Shown here piece after piece: positions 1-5,941 of a DNA stretch of 9,450 bases. Numbering within the stretch: position 1 is the first letter of the stretch; every line of letters starts with the position of its first letter. The DNA comes from Candidatus Limnocylindrales bacterium. GTDB lineage: Bacteria > Chloroflexota > Limnocylindria > Limnocylindrales > CSP1-4. Where the stretch lies: the NCBI GenBank assembly GCA_031292335.1, contig JARLHH010000351.1, positions 1 through 9,450 of the forward strand, given 5' to 3'. The translations under genes and the position numbers were made by a program. Below the pieces are notes generated by a model. The model saw nothing but the letters and a program-made list of their open reading frames with translations, had not been told where the DNA came from and ran no database searches.

Positions 1-70
1 CGGCGTATGCTTCTGGCCACGCCGTTGAGGTCCACGGCAGTCTGCAGGCCGCGTCGGCTGCGAGGTCCGG

Positions 71-1423
71 GTGTCGAATCGCGTCCGCTGGCTCGTCGTC
101 ATCGTGCCGGCGCTCATCGTCGGCGTAATCGAGTTGCTCAGCGACGAGCTCCTGGACGAGGTGCTCCCGTTTCCGCTCGACACGCTCCTCGTGGTGGGCG
201 CCACGCTCCTGCTTGCCGGGATCTTCGCGACGCTCGCCTTCCGCCGCATCGACGCGCTCACCGGCGCGCTGCGGAGACGGAACGAGGAGCTGGAGACGCG
301 GGCCACGTCGGCGCGAGCCCTCCACCGGGTGAGCGTCGCGATCGCATCACTGACCGACGTCGAGCGGGTCCTCGACGCCATCGTGACCCACGCGCGGGAG
401 CTGCTCGGCGTGGATGCCGTGGTGCTGCTGCTCGCCGGGCCCGACGGCCGCCTGGTCCGGCGCGCGGCAAGCGCGGTGCCCGGCGCGCTCACGGCGATGT
501 CCCCTGGCCCCGGGACGGATGTGACCGACGCGCAGGAGGCGACGGACGCCGACCAGATCCTGCGGTTCGTTGCGCCGGCGTCCGCCGTGGCGCGCGTCGC
601 CGCGCCGCTCCAGCGTGGCGGGGCGACGATCGGGCTGCTCGCGGTCGGGGCCTCCGGCGTCCGCGGGTTCGACGCGGACGCCCTCGAGACCCTCTCGTCC
701 CTCGCGAACCAGGCCACGATCGCGCTGGAGAACGCGCGGCTGGAGGCGCGCCTGCGCGAGCTGGCCGTCGTCGGGGAGCGCGAACGGATCGCCCGTGAGC
801 TTCACGACGGGCTGTCCCAGGTCCTCGGGTATGTGAACACGAAGTCCCAGGCGGTCGACGGTTTCCTGGCGGCCGGCCGGATCGACGAGGCGCGCATCCA
901 GCTGGGCGAGCTGTCCGCCGCGGCGCGCTCCGTCTACGTCGACGTCCGCGAGACGATCCTGGGCTTGCGCAGCCCGATCGGGCCCGACGCCGGCCTGGTG
1001 GCGGCAATCCGGGCCCACGCGGCCGGCTTCGCCGAGTCTGCCAAGCTGGCCATCACGGTCCACGCCACGCCGGAGGTCGAGCGTACCCGGCTGGATCCCG
1101 AGGTGGAGACCCAGGCATTCCGCATCGTCGCCGAGGCCCTCACGAATGTTCGCAAGCATGCCGGAGCCCGCCGGGTGACCGTGGACCTCCGAACGGCCGC
1201 AGATCGCCTCAGCGTGACGGTCCGGGACGATGGCCGCGGCTTCTCCCTTGCCAGACCGCTCGACGGCCGCCCGCACTACGGCCTGCGCTCGATGGCCGAG
1301 CGCGCGGCCGGCGTCGGCGGCTCGGTCGAATGGACGAATGGTTCGGATCGGGGGGCGATCGTGCGGCTGGAGGTCCCGTTCCGCCCGATCGCGGGATCCG
1401 TCCCCGCGCCGGCGACTGCCTGA
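71..1423 (+). CDS. Membrane-anchored GAF-domain sensor histidine kinase, NarL/DegS type (HisKA_3)
   Basis: This 450-residue protein is a two-component sensor kinase that should autophosphorylate on histidine and pass the phosphate to the regulator encoded next. Two hydrophobic helices lie near residues 7-25 and 37-57 with only a short acidic loop between them, so there is almost no outside domain. A short coiled linker (60-80) leads to a GAF-like domain (about 82-222). The HisKA_3 box reads ERIARELHDG with phospho-acceptor H245. The N-box has N359 (EALTNVRKHA), and the ATP lid has DDGRG at 386-390 and YGLRSMAERA at 403-412. There is no cysteine anywhere, so the GAF domain cannot hold an Fe-S cluster or a thioether-linked cofactor through its own residues. 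The GTG start is the first possible one after an in-frame stop at 26-28, with GAGG five bases upstream. The signal sensed is not visible. Confidence 0.93.
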   Translation: MSNRVRWLVVIVPALIVGVIELLSDELLDEVLPFPLDTLLVVGATLLLAGIFATLAFRRIDALTGALRRRNEELETRATSARALHRVSVAIASLTDVERVLDAIVTHARELLGVDAVVLLLAGPDGRLVRRAASAVPGALTAMSPGPGTDVTDAQEATDADQILRFVAPASAVARVAAPLQRGGATIGLLAVGASGVRGFDADALETLSSLANQATIALENARLEARLRELAVVGERERIARELHDGLSQVLGYVNTKSQAVDGFLAAGRIDEARIQLGELSAAARSVYVDVRETILGLRSPIGPDAGLVAAIRAHAAGFAESAKLAITVHATPEVERTRLDPEVETQAFRIVAEALTNVRKHAGARRVTVDLRTAADRLSVTVRDDGRGFSLARPLDGRPHYGLRSMAERAAGVGGSVEWTNGSDRGAIVRLEVPFRPIAGSVPAPATA

Positions 1424-2085
1424 TGCTCGTCCTGCTCGCCGACGACCATGCGCTCTTCCGGGACGGCCTCGCGTCCCTGCTCGGCGCCTGGGGTCACGAG
1501 GTCGTCGGCATGGCCTCCGACGGTGACGCGGCGGTGGAGCTCGCCGACCGGCTCCGTCCGGAGCTCGTTCTCATGGACGTCCGGATGCCCGGGGGCGGCG
1601 GCATCGAGGCGACGGCACGCCTCGCGGCGCTCCACCCGGAGATCCCGATCGTGATGCTGACCGCCAGCGAGGACGAGGACGATCTCTTCACGGCGATCAA
1701 GGCCGGCGCGCGCGGATACCTGCTCAAGGACCTGGAAGCCCACCAGCTCCGGGCAATGCTCGCCGCCGTCGAGCGCGGCGAGGTCGCGATCTCGCCGGTC
1801 ACCGCGGCGCGGATCCTGGCCGAGGTCGCCCACCCGGCGGCTCGCTCCGTGGCGGGCGGCGGGGGCGGTCGCGTCCCGGGCCAGGATCACCTGACCGACC
1901 GCGAGGTGGAGGTGCTCAGGCTGGTGGTCGCCGGACTGCGGAACAAGGAGATCGCCGCGGAGCTGGGCATCTCCGAGAACACCACCAAGTTCCACCTCCG
2001 CAACATCCTGGAGAAGCTCCACGCCGGCAGCCGTGCGGAGGTCGCGGCCCGGGCCGTCCGGGAAGGACTCGTTCCGGACCGGTAG
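1423..2085 (+). CDS. NarL/FixJ-family response regulator (REC + LuxR HTH)
   Basis: This 220-residue DNA-binding response regulator is the probable partner of the preceding kinase. The receiver domain (1-118) has the acidic pair D7/D8, phospho-acceptor D52 (LVLMDVRMPG), T80 and K102. A glycine-rich linker (143-153) leads to a LuxR/GerE helix-turn-helix (about 154-215) with the usual LTDREVEVLRLV and NKEIAAELGISENTTKFHL stretches. The start is the ATG of a TGATG overlap with the kinase stop. No Shine-Dalgarno precedes it, which suggests translational coupling. An in-frame ATG at 1330 would add 31 residues of overlap and would not begin at the receiver fold, so it was not used. Targets are unknown. 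The redox operon starting 207 bases downstream and the pair itself are the natural candidates. Confidence 0.95.
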   Translation: MLVLLADDHALFRDGLASLLGAWGHEVVGMASDGDAAVELADRLRPELVLMDVRMPGGGGIEATARLAALHPEIPIVMLTASEDEDDLFTAIKAGARGYLLKDLEAHQLRAMLAAVERGEVAISPVTAARILAEVAHPAARSVAGGGGGRVPGQDHLTDREVEVLRLVVAGLRNKEIAAELGISENTTKFHLRNILEKLHAGSRAEVAARAVREGLVPDR

Positions 2086-2134
2086 GCTGACCGGAGCGCC
2101 GACCCGGGCCGACCACCCTCCGACGCGACCGCAC

Positions 2135-2163
2135 TTGACGCGCCTGCCCGGAAGCCATAGGCC
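2135..2163 (+). promoter_or_regulatory. Weak candidate promoter ahead of the redox operon
   Basis: TTGACG at 2135-2140 matches five of six bases of a sigma-70 -35 box. The possible -10 regions (CATAGG at 2156-2161, TAGGCC at 2158-2163) are poor. It lies about 130 bases before the flavoprotein ATG and would put the two downstream repeat structures in or beside the leader. The call rests mainly on the -35 match. Confidence 0.25.
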
Positions 2164-2186
2164 GAATGGCCCGGGCCGGATGGCCC
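2160..2186 (+). repeat. Tandem 13-base repeat, each copy a small dyad
   Basis: GGCCGAATGGCCC (2160-2172) and GGCCGGATGGCCC (2174-2186) are direct copies with one mismatch and a 14-base period. Each contains GGCC, a four-base spacer (GAAT or GGAT), and GGCC again; the second copy extends to GGGCC/GGCCC. Possible roles are a two-site operator for a dimeric regulator or consecutive small RNA hairpins. It lies between the regulator gene and the redox operon. Confidence 0.6.
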
Positions 2187-2198
2187 CCACCGCCTATC

Positions 2199-2229
2199 CG
2201 ATCGGGTGGGCCAGTCTCCCGCCCGATCG
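2199..2229 (+). terminator. 12-bp hairpin between the regulator and the redox operon (terminator or leader element)
   Basis: CGATCGGGTGGG (2199-2210) pairs with CCCGCCCGATCG (2218-2229) around a seven-base loop, with one T-G wobble. No T-run follows, so it is not a classical intrinsic terminator. It sits 114 bases after the regulator stop and 63 bases before the flavoprotein ATG. It could end the two-component transcript, act as a leader attenuator, or be a large operator. Confidence 0.5.
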
Positions 2230-2292
2230 AACGTGGTGCAGCCCCAGCGCCGCCCGCATGCTCAGCCTGCCGGATCCGTCTGGAGGCAGGCC

Positions 2293-4281
2293 ATGGGCTA
2301 TCGCATCGACATCGACCACGCCAACTGCATCAACTGCGGCGTCTGCATGGACGTCTGCCCGGTCGAGGCGCTCGACATGAGCCGCCCCGCCACGCCCGGC
2401 GTGGAGGTGGGCAGCGAGGGCGGCGGGCCGCTGCCCTGGATGATGGAGCACCCCGTCCAGGTGGGCGAGTGCATCGGCTGCTCCATCTGCATCCGCGAGT
2501 GCCCGCCGAACGTGATGACGCTCGCGGTCATGAAGGAGCCGACGCCGCTGGTCGCGCGCCAGGGTCCGGTGGAACGGCCCGTCCCCGACGAGGGCGGCTG
2601 GATGCCGCTCTCCGCGATCACCCGCGAGGCGCTCAAGCCGGTCCATGACTCGCCGTTCGGCGACCTCTTCACCTGGCGCACCCGGTCGCGCCCGGAGCCG
2701 TGGCAGGTGTGGCAGTCGATGGTGACGGACGGTCCCGCATCGCCGGTCGCGCCGTGCCAGGAGGCGTGTCCCGCCGGCACCGACGCAGGCCGCTACGTCG
2801 GCCTGGTCGCCGCCGGCCGCTATGACGACGCCTATGCCGTCGCCGCGGAGGTCAACCCGTTCCCCTCCGTCTGTGGCTGGATCTGCACGGCGCCCTGCGA
2901 GGCGGCCTGCCGTCGCAGCACGCTCGACGAGCCGATCGCGATCCGGACTATCAAACGCTTCGCCGTGGAGCATGGGAAGCTGCCGGCGGTCCCGCCTTCC
3001 GCGATCAAGCGGGAAGAGCGCGTGGCCATCGTCGGCGGTGGCCCGGCCGGCATGTCGGCCGCCTACTACCTGGCCCGGCTCGGGTACGGGGTGTCGGTCA
3101 TGGAAGCCATGCCGGTGCCCGGCGGAATGATGGCGATCGGGATCCCCGAGTATCGCCTGCCGCGGTCCGTGCTCCGCGAGGAGATCGAGCGGATCGTGGG
3201 GCTCGGGGTCGAGCTCCGCCTCGACACGGCGATGGGCCGCGACTTCACGCTCGGCGACCTCGAGCGCGAGGGCTTCAAGGCCGTCTTCCTGGCAACCGGC
3301 GCCTCGAAGAGCCGGCGTCTCGGCGTCCCCGGCGATGACCTCCGCGCGGTCATCCCGGCCACGCGCTTCCTCAAGGAGGTCAACCTGGGGGAGAATCCAC
3401 GCCTCTCCGGCCCGGTTGTCGTCGTCGGCGGTGGAAGCACGGCGATGGACGCGGCCCGCTCCGCCTGGCGATCGGGAGCCGACTCCGTGACGATCGTCTA
3501 CCGCCGCGGTCGCGGCGACATGCCGGCCCAGGAAGAAGAGGTGGAGGCGGCGGAACGCGAGGGGATCACGATCCTCGCCGGGCTCGCTCCGACGGAGGTC
3601 GTCGGTCGCGAGGGCGCCGTGATGGCGCTCCGGGTCCAGGAGCAGCGAGCGACCGGTCGCATGGAGCACGGGCGCGCCATCTATGCAGCGGTCGCGGACG
3701 CCATCCGCGACGTCCCCGCCAGCACCATCCTGGTGGCGATCGGCGAGGAACCGGATCCGTCCATCCTCCCCGAGGGCGCCGGCATCGAGGTGAGCGGCTG
3801 GGCCGGGATCGTGGCCGACCCGCGCACCCTGGCTACCGGCCGCGCCGGGATCTTCGCCGGCGGCGACGTCGTCTCCGGTCCCAAGACGATCATCGACGCG
3901 GTGGCCGCCGGCCGGCGCGCCGCGGCCTCCATCCACGAGTACCTGGCCGGCGCCCGCGATGGCGAGGCCGAGATCATGGCTGCGGTCCGGTACCCCACGG
4001 CGCCCGAGCGCACGCTGTCCGTCGACCTCGCTCCCCGGCCTCGCGCGCACGCGCCGCTGCCGGTCGTCCAGCTCGGAACGTTTGCCGCGACGCAGGCCGG
4101 CTTCCCCGAGAACGTCGCCCGTTCCGAGGCATCCCGCTGTTTCCGCTGCGACGCCGTCTACGGCTGTCCCAGCGTCACGGTCGTGGCCGGCCGCGGCCCG
4201 CACGAGAACGTCCACCCGGTCCCAGCCCTGTCGCCCGCGCCAGCGGCGACGCAGTCGATCGCAGGAGGTGATCTCCAATGA
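2293..4281 (+). CDS. Ferredoxin-fused GltD/DPYD-like FAD/NAD(P)H oxidoreductase
   Basis: This 662-residue soluble iron-sulfur flavoprotein probably moves electrons between NADPH and an unknown partner. The N-terminus carries two four-cysteine ferredoxin motifs: C12, C15, C18, C22 and C60, C63, C66, C70, each followed by proline. A GltD/DPYD-type Fe-S domain follows, with C155, C159, C194, C198, C202 and C206. The FAD-binding GGGPAG lies at 248-253, the NAD(P) fold GGGSTAMD at 379-386, and the YRRGRGDMPA stretch (403-412) resembles the NADPH phosphate-binding region of GltD. The second FAD contact is GGDVVSGP (523-530). A C-terminal CxxC-x4-C (C617, C620, C625) may hold a further metal. The start has GGAGG six bases upstream; an upstream in-frame ATG at 2206 falls inside a hairpin and was rejected. 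No glutamate synthase large subunit is nearby. The stop overlaps the next start by ATGA, which points to the membrane proteins as partners. Confidence 0.93.
   Translation: MGYRIDIDHANCINCGVCMDVCPVEALDMSRPATPGVEVGSEGGGPLPWMMEHPVQVGECIGCSICIRECPPNVMTLAVMKEPTPLVARQGPVERPVPDEGGWMPLSAITREALKPVHDSPFGDLFTWRTRSRPEPWQVWQSMVTDGPASPVAPCQEACPAGTDAGRYVGLVAAGRYDDAYAVAAEVNPFPSVCGWICTAPCEAACRRSTLDEPIAIRTIKRFAVEHGKLPAVPPSAIKREERVAIVGGGPAGMSAAYYLARLGYGVSVMEAMPVPGGMMAIGIPEYRLPRSVLREEIERIVGLGVELRLDTAMGRDFTLGDLEREGFKAVFLATGASKSRRLGVPGDDLRAVIPATRFLKEVNLGENPRLSGPVVVVGGGSTAMDAARSAWRSGADSVTIVYRRGRGDMPAQEEEVEAAEREGITILAGLAPTEVVGREGAVMALRVQEQRATGRMEHGRAIYAAVADAIRDVPASTILVAIGEEPDPSILPEGAGIEVSGWAGIVADPRTLATGRAGIFAGGDVVSGPKTIIDAVAAGRRAAASIHEYLAGARDGEAEIMAAVRYPTAPERTLSVDLAPRPRAHAPLPVVQLGTFAATQAGFPENVARSEASRCFRCDAVYGCPSVTVVAGRGPHENVHPVPALSPAPAATQSIAGGDLQ
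4263..4270 (+). promoter_or_regulatory. Strong Shine-Dalgarno for the first membrane subunit
   Basis: AGGAGGTG lies inside the end of the flavoprotein gene, seven bases before the ATG at 4278. This near-consensus site fixes the start and implies the membrane protein is made at a high rate relative to simple coupling. Confidence 0.85.
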
Positions 4282-4910
4282 CGCCCGACCAGGTATCGGG
4301 TCTGTTCAGCGCCGGCGAGGCGTTCGTCGAGGGGACGATCGCCGCCGCCCTCGTCGTCCTTTGGCTCCTGGTGCTGGCGTTGCACCTGGGGCGGCCCTAC
4401 ATGGCGGCCACGACCGGCAAGTTCACGCTTCGCCTGGGGGCCGACCTCTGGTGGATCATCTACGTCGCGGTCCGCGACATCTTCACGGTGCAGGTCTTCC
4501 TGGGCAGCTTCATCTTCTTCTACCCGGACGTGGTGAAGGCCCAGGATCTTCCGGTCACGGGCGGCCTCGCCGCCGCCTGCGCCTTCGCGGTGCTCCTGAT
4601 CAAGCTGGTGACCAAGGGCGACGGCGACCGGCGCGGCTACCAGTGGCAGATCCTGCTGCTGGCCGTGGGCGCCACGCTCTACATCGCGCCGTACCTGATC
4701 GGCGTCCAGGGCACGCAGCTCCACGGCGCGCACCTGCCGGGGATCGTCTCGGCCCTGGTGTCGTCGTCCAACCCGGACCTCGCGCTCCCGCTCTGCTACG
4801 TCTCGGCCGCCCTGGTCGGGATCATGGGGATCGCGGCAGCTGCCTATAACCTGCGCCAGACCGGTGTGCGGCGGCCTGCCGCCCCGGCAATCCCGGAGAC
4901 GACCCGATGA
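4278..4910 (+). CDS. Multi-span membrane protein, first of a paralogous pair, redox-operon subunit
   Basis: I do not recognise a named family for this 210-residue protein. About five hydrophobic segments are visible near residues 18-38, 57-83, 95-112, 122-143 and 168-190. Marked motifs are LHLGRPY (35-41, with H36), LGADLWW (53-59) followed by YVAVRD, and LYIAPYL (134-140). H149 and H152 lie in the loop before the last helix. It aligns along its whole length with the next gene. The ATGA overlaps on both sides imply matched production with the flavoprotein and the second membrane protein, so a membrane anchor or quinone-reactive role is the simplest inference. There is no CxxCH heme c site. 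Only one intramembrane histidine is visible, so a cytochrome b of the usual bis-histidine kind would need a histidine from a partner. Confidence 0.9.
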   Translation: MTPDQVSGLFSAGEAFVEGTIAAALVVLWLLVLALHLGRPYMAATTGKFTLRLGADLWWIIYVAVRDIFTVQVFLGSFIFFYPDVVKAQDLPVTGGLAAACAFAVLLIKLVTKGDGDRRGYQWQILLLAVGATLYIAPYLIGVQGTQLHGAHLPGIVSALVSSSNPDLALPLCYVSAALVGIMGIAAAAYNLRQTGVRRPAAPAIPETTR

Positions 4911-5545
4911 ACGCACCGCTGAACGCCGACCAGCTCGCGACGACGCTGACCTCGGGGGGCGCGGGGTGGATGGTGGCCTCGGTCGCCGCCGTCCTGCCGA
5001 TCCTCTGGTCGTTCACCCTGATCCTGCACTTCGCCCGGCCCTACATCATCCGCTTCCTGCGGCGACTGACGCTCCGCTTTGGCGGCGACGTGTGGTGGCT
5101 GTCCTACGTGCTGTTCCGCGACGGTCTGCTGGTGGTCACCCTCGGGCTCAGCATGGTCTTCCTCATGCCGAACTTCTACCTGACCGGCGACGGCCTCCCG
5201 ATCACCGCCCCGCTCGCCGTGGTCGTGCTCTTCTGGACGCTCGCCGTCAAGCTGGTCCGCGATGCGGACGAAGATCCGGGGGCGTTCCGCCTCGAGAGCG
5301 TTCTCCTGATCATCGCCTCGGTCCTCTACATCGTCCCGCAGGTCTACGGCATGGAGGCCCAGGACCAGACGAACCTGGGCAACATCCCGGCCCTGCTCGT
5401 GAGCACGTCCAACATGGCGGTGGCGCGTCCCCTGTTCTGGGGTTCCCTCGGCCTCTTCGCCCTGACCGGCGCCGCGATCTTCGTCTGGTACGTCACGAAG
5501 GCGATGCGCGCTCCGACCGTGTCGGGTCCCGGGGAGACGTCCTAG
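4907..5545 (+). CDS. Multi-span membrane protein, second of a paralogous pair, redox-operon subunit
   Basis: This 212-residue protein has the same plan as its upstream neighbour, with hydrophobic segments near 22-43, 62-88, 99-117, 129-148 and 175-198. Shared landmarks are LHFARPY (40-46, with H41), TLRFGGDVWW (55-64) then YVLFRD, LYIVP (140-144), and a STSN stretch (166-169) matching SSSN in the first protein. H41 is its only histidine; the loop histidines of the first paralogue are absent. The start overlaps the previous stop by ATGA and has GGAG eight bases upstream. This looks like an old tandem duplication that has become a heterodimer, a common path for membrane anchors. Function is unknown beyond the operon context. 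A strong hairpin follows 24 bases after the stop. Confidence 0.9.
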   Translation: MNAPLNADQLATTLTSGGAGWMVASVAAVLPILWSFTLILHFARPYIIRFLRRLTLRFGGDVWWLSYVLFRDGLLVVTLGLSMVFLMPNFYLTGDGLPITAPLAVVVLFWTLAVKLVRDADEDPGAFRLESVLLIIASVLYIVPQVYGMEAQDQTNLGNIPALLVSTSNMAVARPLFWGSLGLFALTGAAIFVWYVTKAMRAPTVSGPGETS

Positions 5546-5569
5546 CGCCCGTTTCTCAGCGACCTTCGA

Positions 5570-5606
5570 GCAGAGGAGGGGCGGCCCGGCGCCGCCCCTC
5601 CTCTGC
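5570..5606 (+). terminator. Perfect 16-bp GC-rich hairpin between convergent genes
   Basis: GCAGAGGAGGGGCGGC (5570-5585) and GCCGCCCCTCCTCTGC (5591-5606) are exact reverse complements around a five-base loop. The hairpin starts 24 bases after the stop of the second membrane protein. No T-run follows, which is common for terminators in high-GC genomes. It can act on either strand, so it may also block leftward read-through from the secretion ATPase gene. Confidence 0.8.
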
Positions 5607-5941
5607 ATGTGTCCCACGCGACCGGCCGGCTGAACCCCCGAGCGCGGCGGCTGGCCTCCGGATGTCGCCCGCGGGCCTCCGGATGTCGCCCTCGGGCCCA
5701 TCGGTTCCCGGATAGCAATCCGGTGACTGGTATGCGGGGCGGCGGGGCCACGTGCCGCCCGGGCGCGTGACTCCACGCTCGGCTGGGCGGCCGAGACGCC
5801 GTCCGGGAGCGTTCGCGGCGGCCCCCGCGGACATACGAGCATCCCCACTGCTGACGCGGAGGAACATGGCCACGCGCCCCGGCCCGGCGCCGCCCTACGA
5901 TCCGCGGATCCCACATCGCCGGCGGACTGAGCCCCCGAGCG
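5607..5941. other. 335-base convergent intergenic region with short repeats, no supported gene
   Basis: No frame here has a convincing start, ribosome binding site or protein-like composition. It holds a two-copy 18-base direct repeat (listed separately), a 14-of-15-base repeat (TGAACCCCCGAGCGC at 5631-5645 and TGAGCCCCCGAGCGC at 5928-5942, the second touching the ATPase-gene stop), and a perfect 12-base palindrome GATCCGCGGATC at 5899-5910. I see no RNA gene. Confidence 0.6.
5653..5691. repeat. Two tandem 18-base repeats, 21-base period
   Basis: GGCCTCCGGATGTCGCCC occurs exactly at 5653-5670 and 5674-5691, separated by three bases. It lies between convergent genes with no ORF of note, so it may be a remnant of a larger repeat family or a protein-binding site. 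Confidence 0.75.

Noticed and set aside
7..798. 263-codon + strand open frame over the kinase gene
   Set aside because: It is Arg/Pro/Ala-rich and has no domain, while the overlapping frame encodes an intact kinase.
2206..2292. Upstream ATG that would extend the flavoprotein by 29 residues
   Set aside because: It lies inside the 12-bp hairpin, lacks a Shine-Dalgarno and adds a non-conserved-looking segment; the ATG at 2293 has GGAGG at ideal spacing and begins the ferredoxin fold.
2194..4278. 694-codon open frame on the - strand opposite the flavoprotein gene
   Set aside because: It is an antisense shadow of a GC-rich gene. Its translation is rich in Arg, Asp and His with no domain pattern, while the + strand has clear FeS, FAD and NADPH motifs.
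2293..4281. Calling the flavoprotein GltD (glutamate synthase small subunit)
   Set aside because: It has an extra N-terminal two-cluster ferredoxin and a C-terminal cysteine motif, and no gltB is nearby; the membrane-protein partners point to another role.
5653..5691. Tandem repeats considered as a CRISPR fragment
   Set aside because: There are only two 18-base units with a three-base gap; no spacers and no cas genes.
4844..5914. 356-codon - strand open frame opposite the second membrane protein
   Set aside because: It is an antisense shadow running across a terminator hairpin and intergenic repeats, with no recognisable domain.
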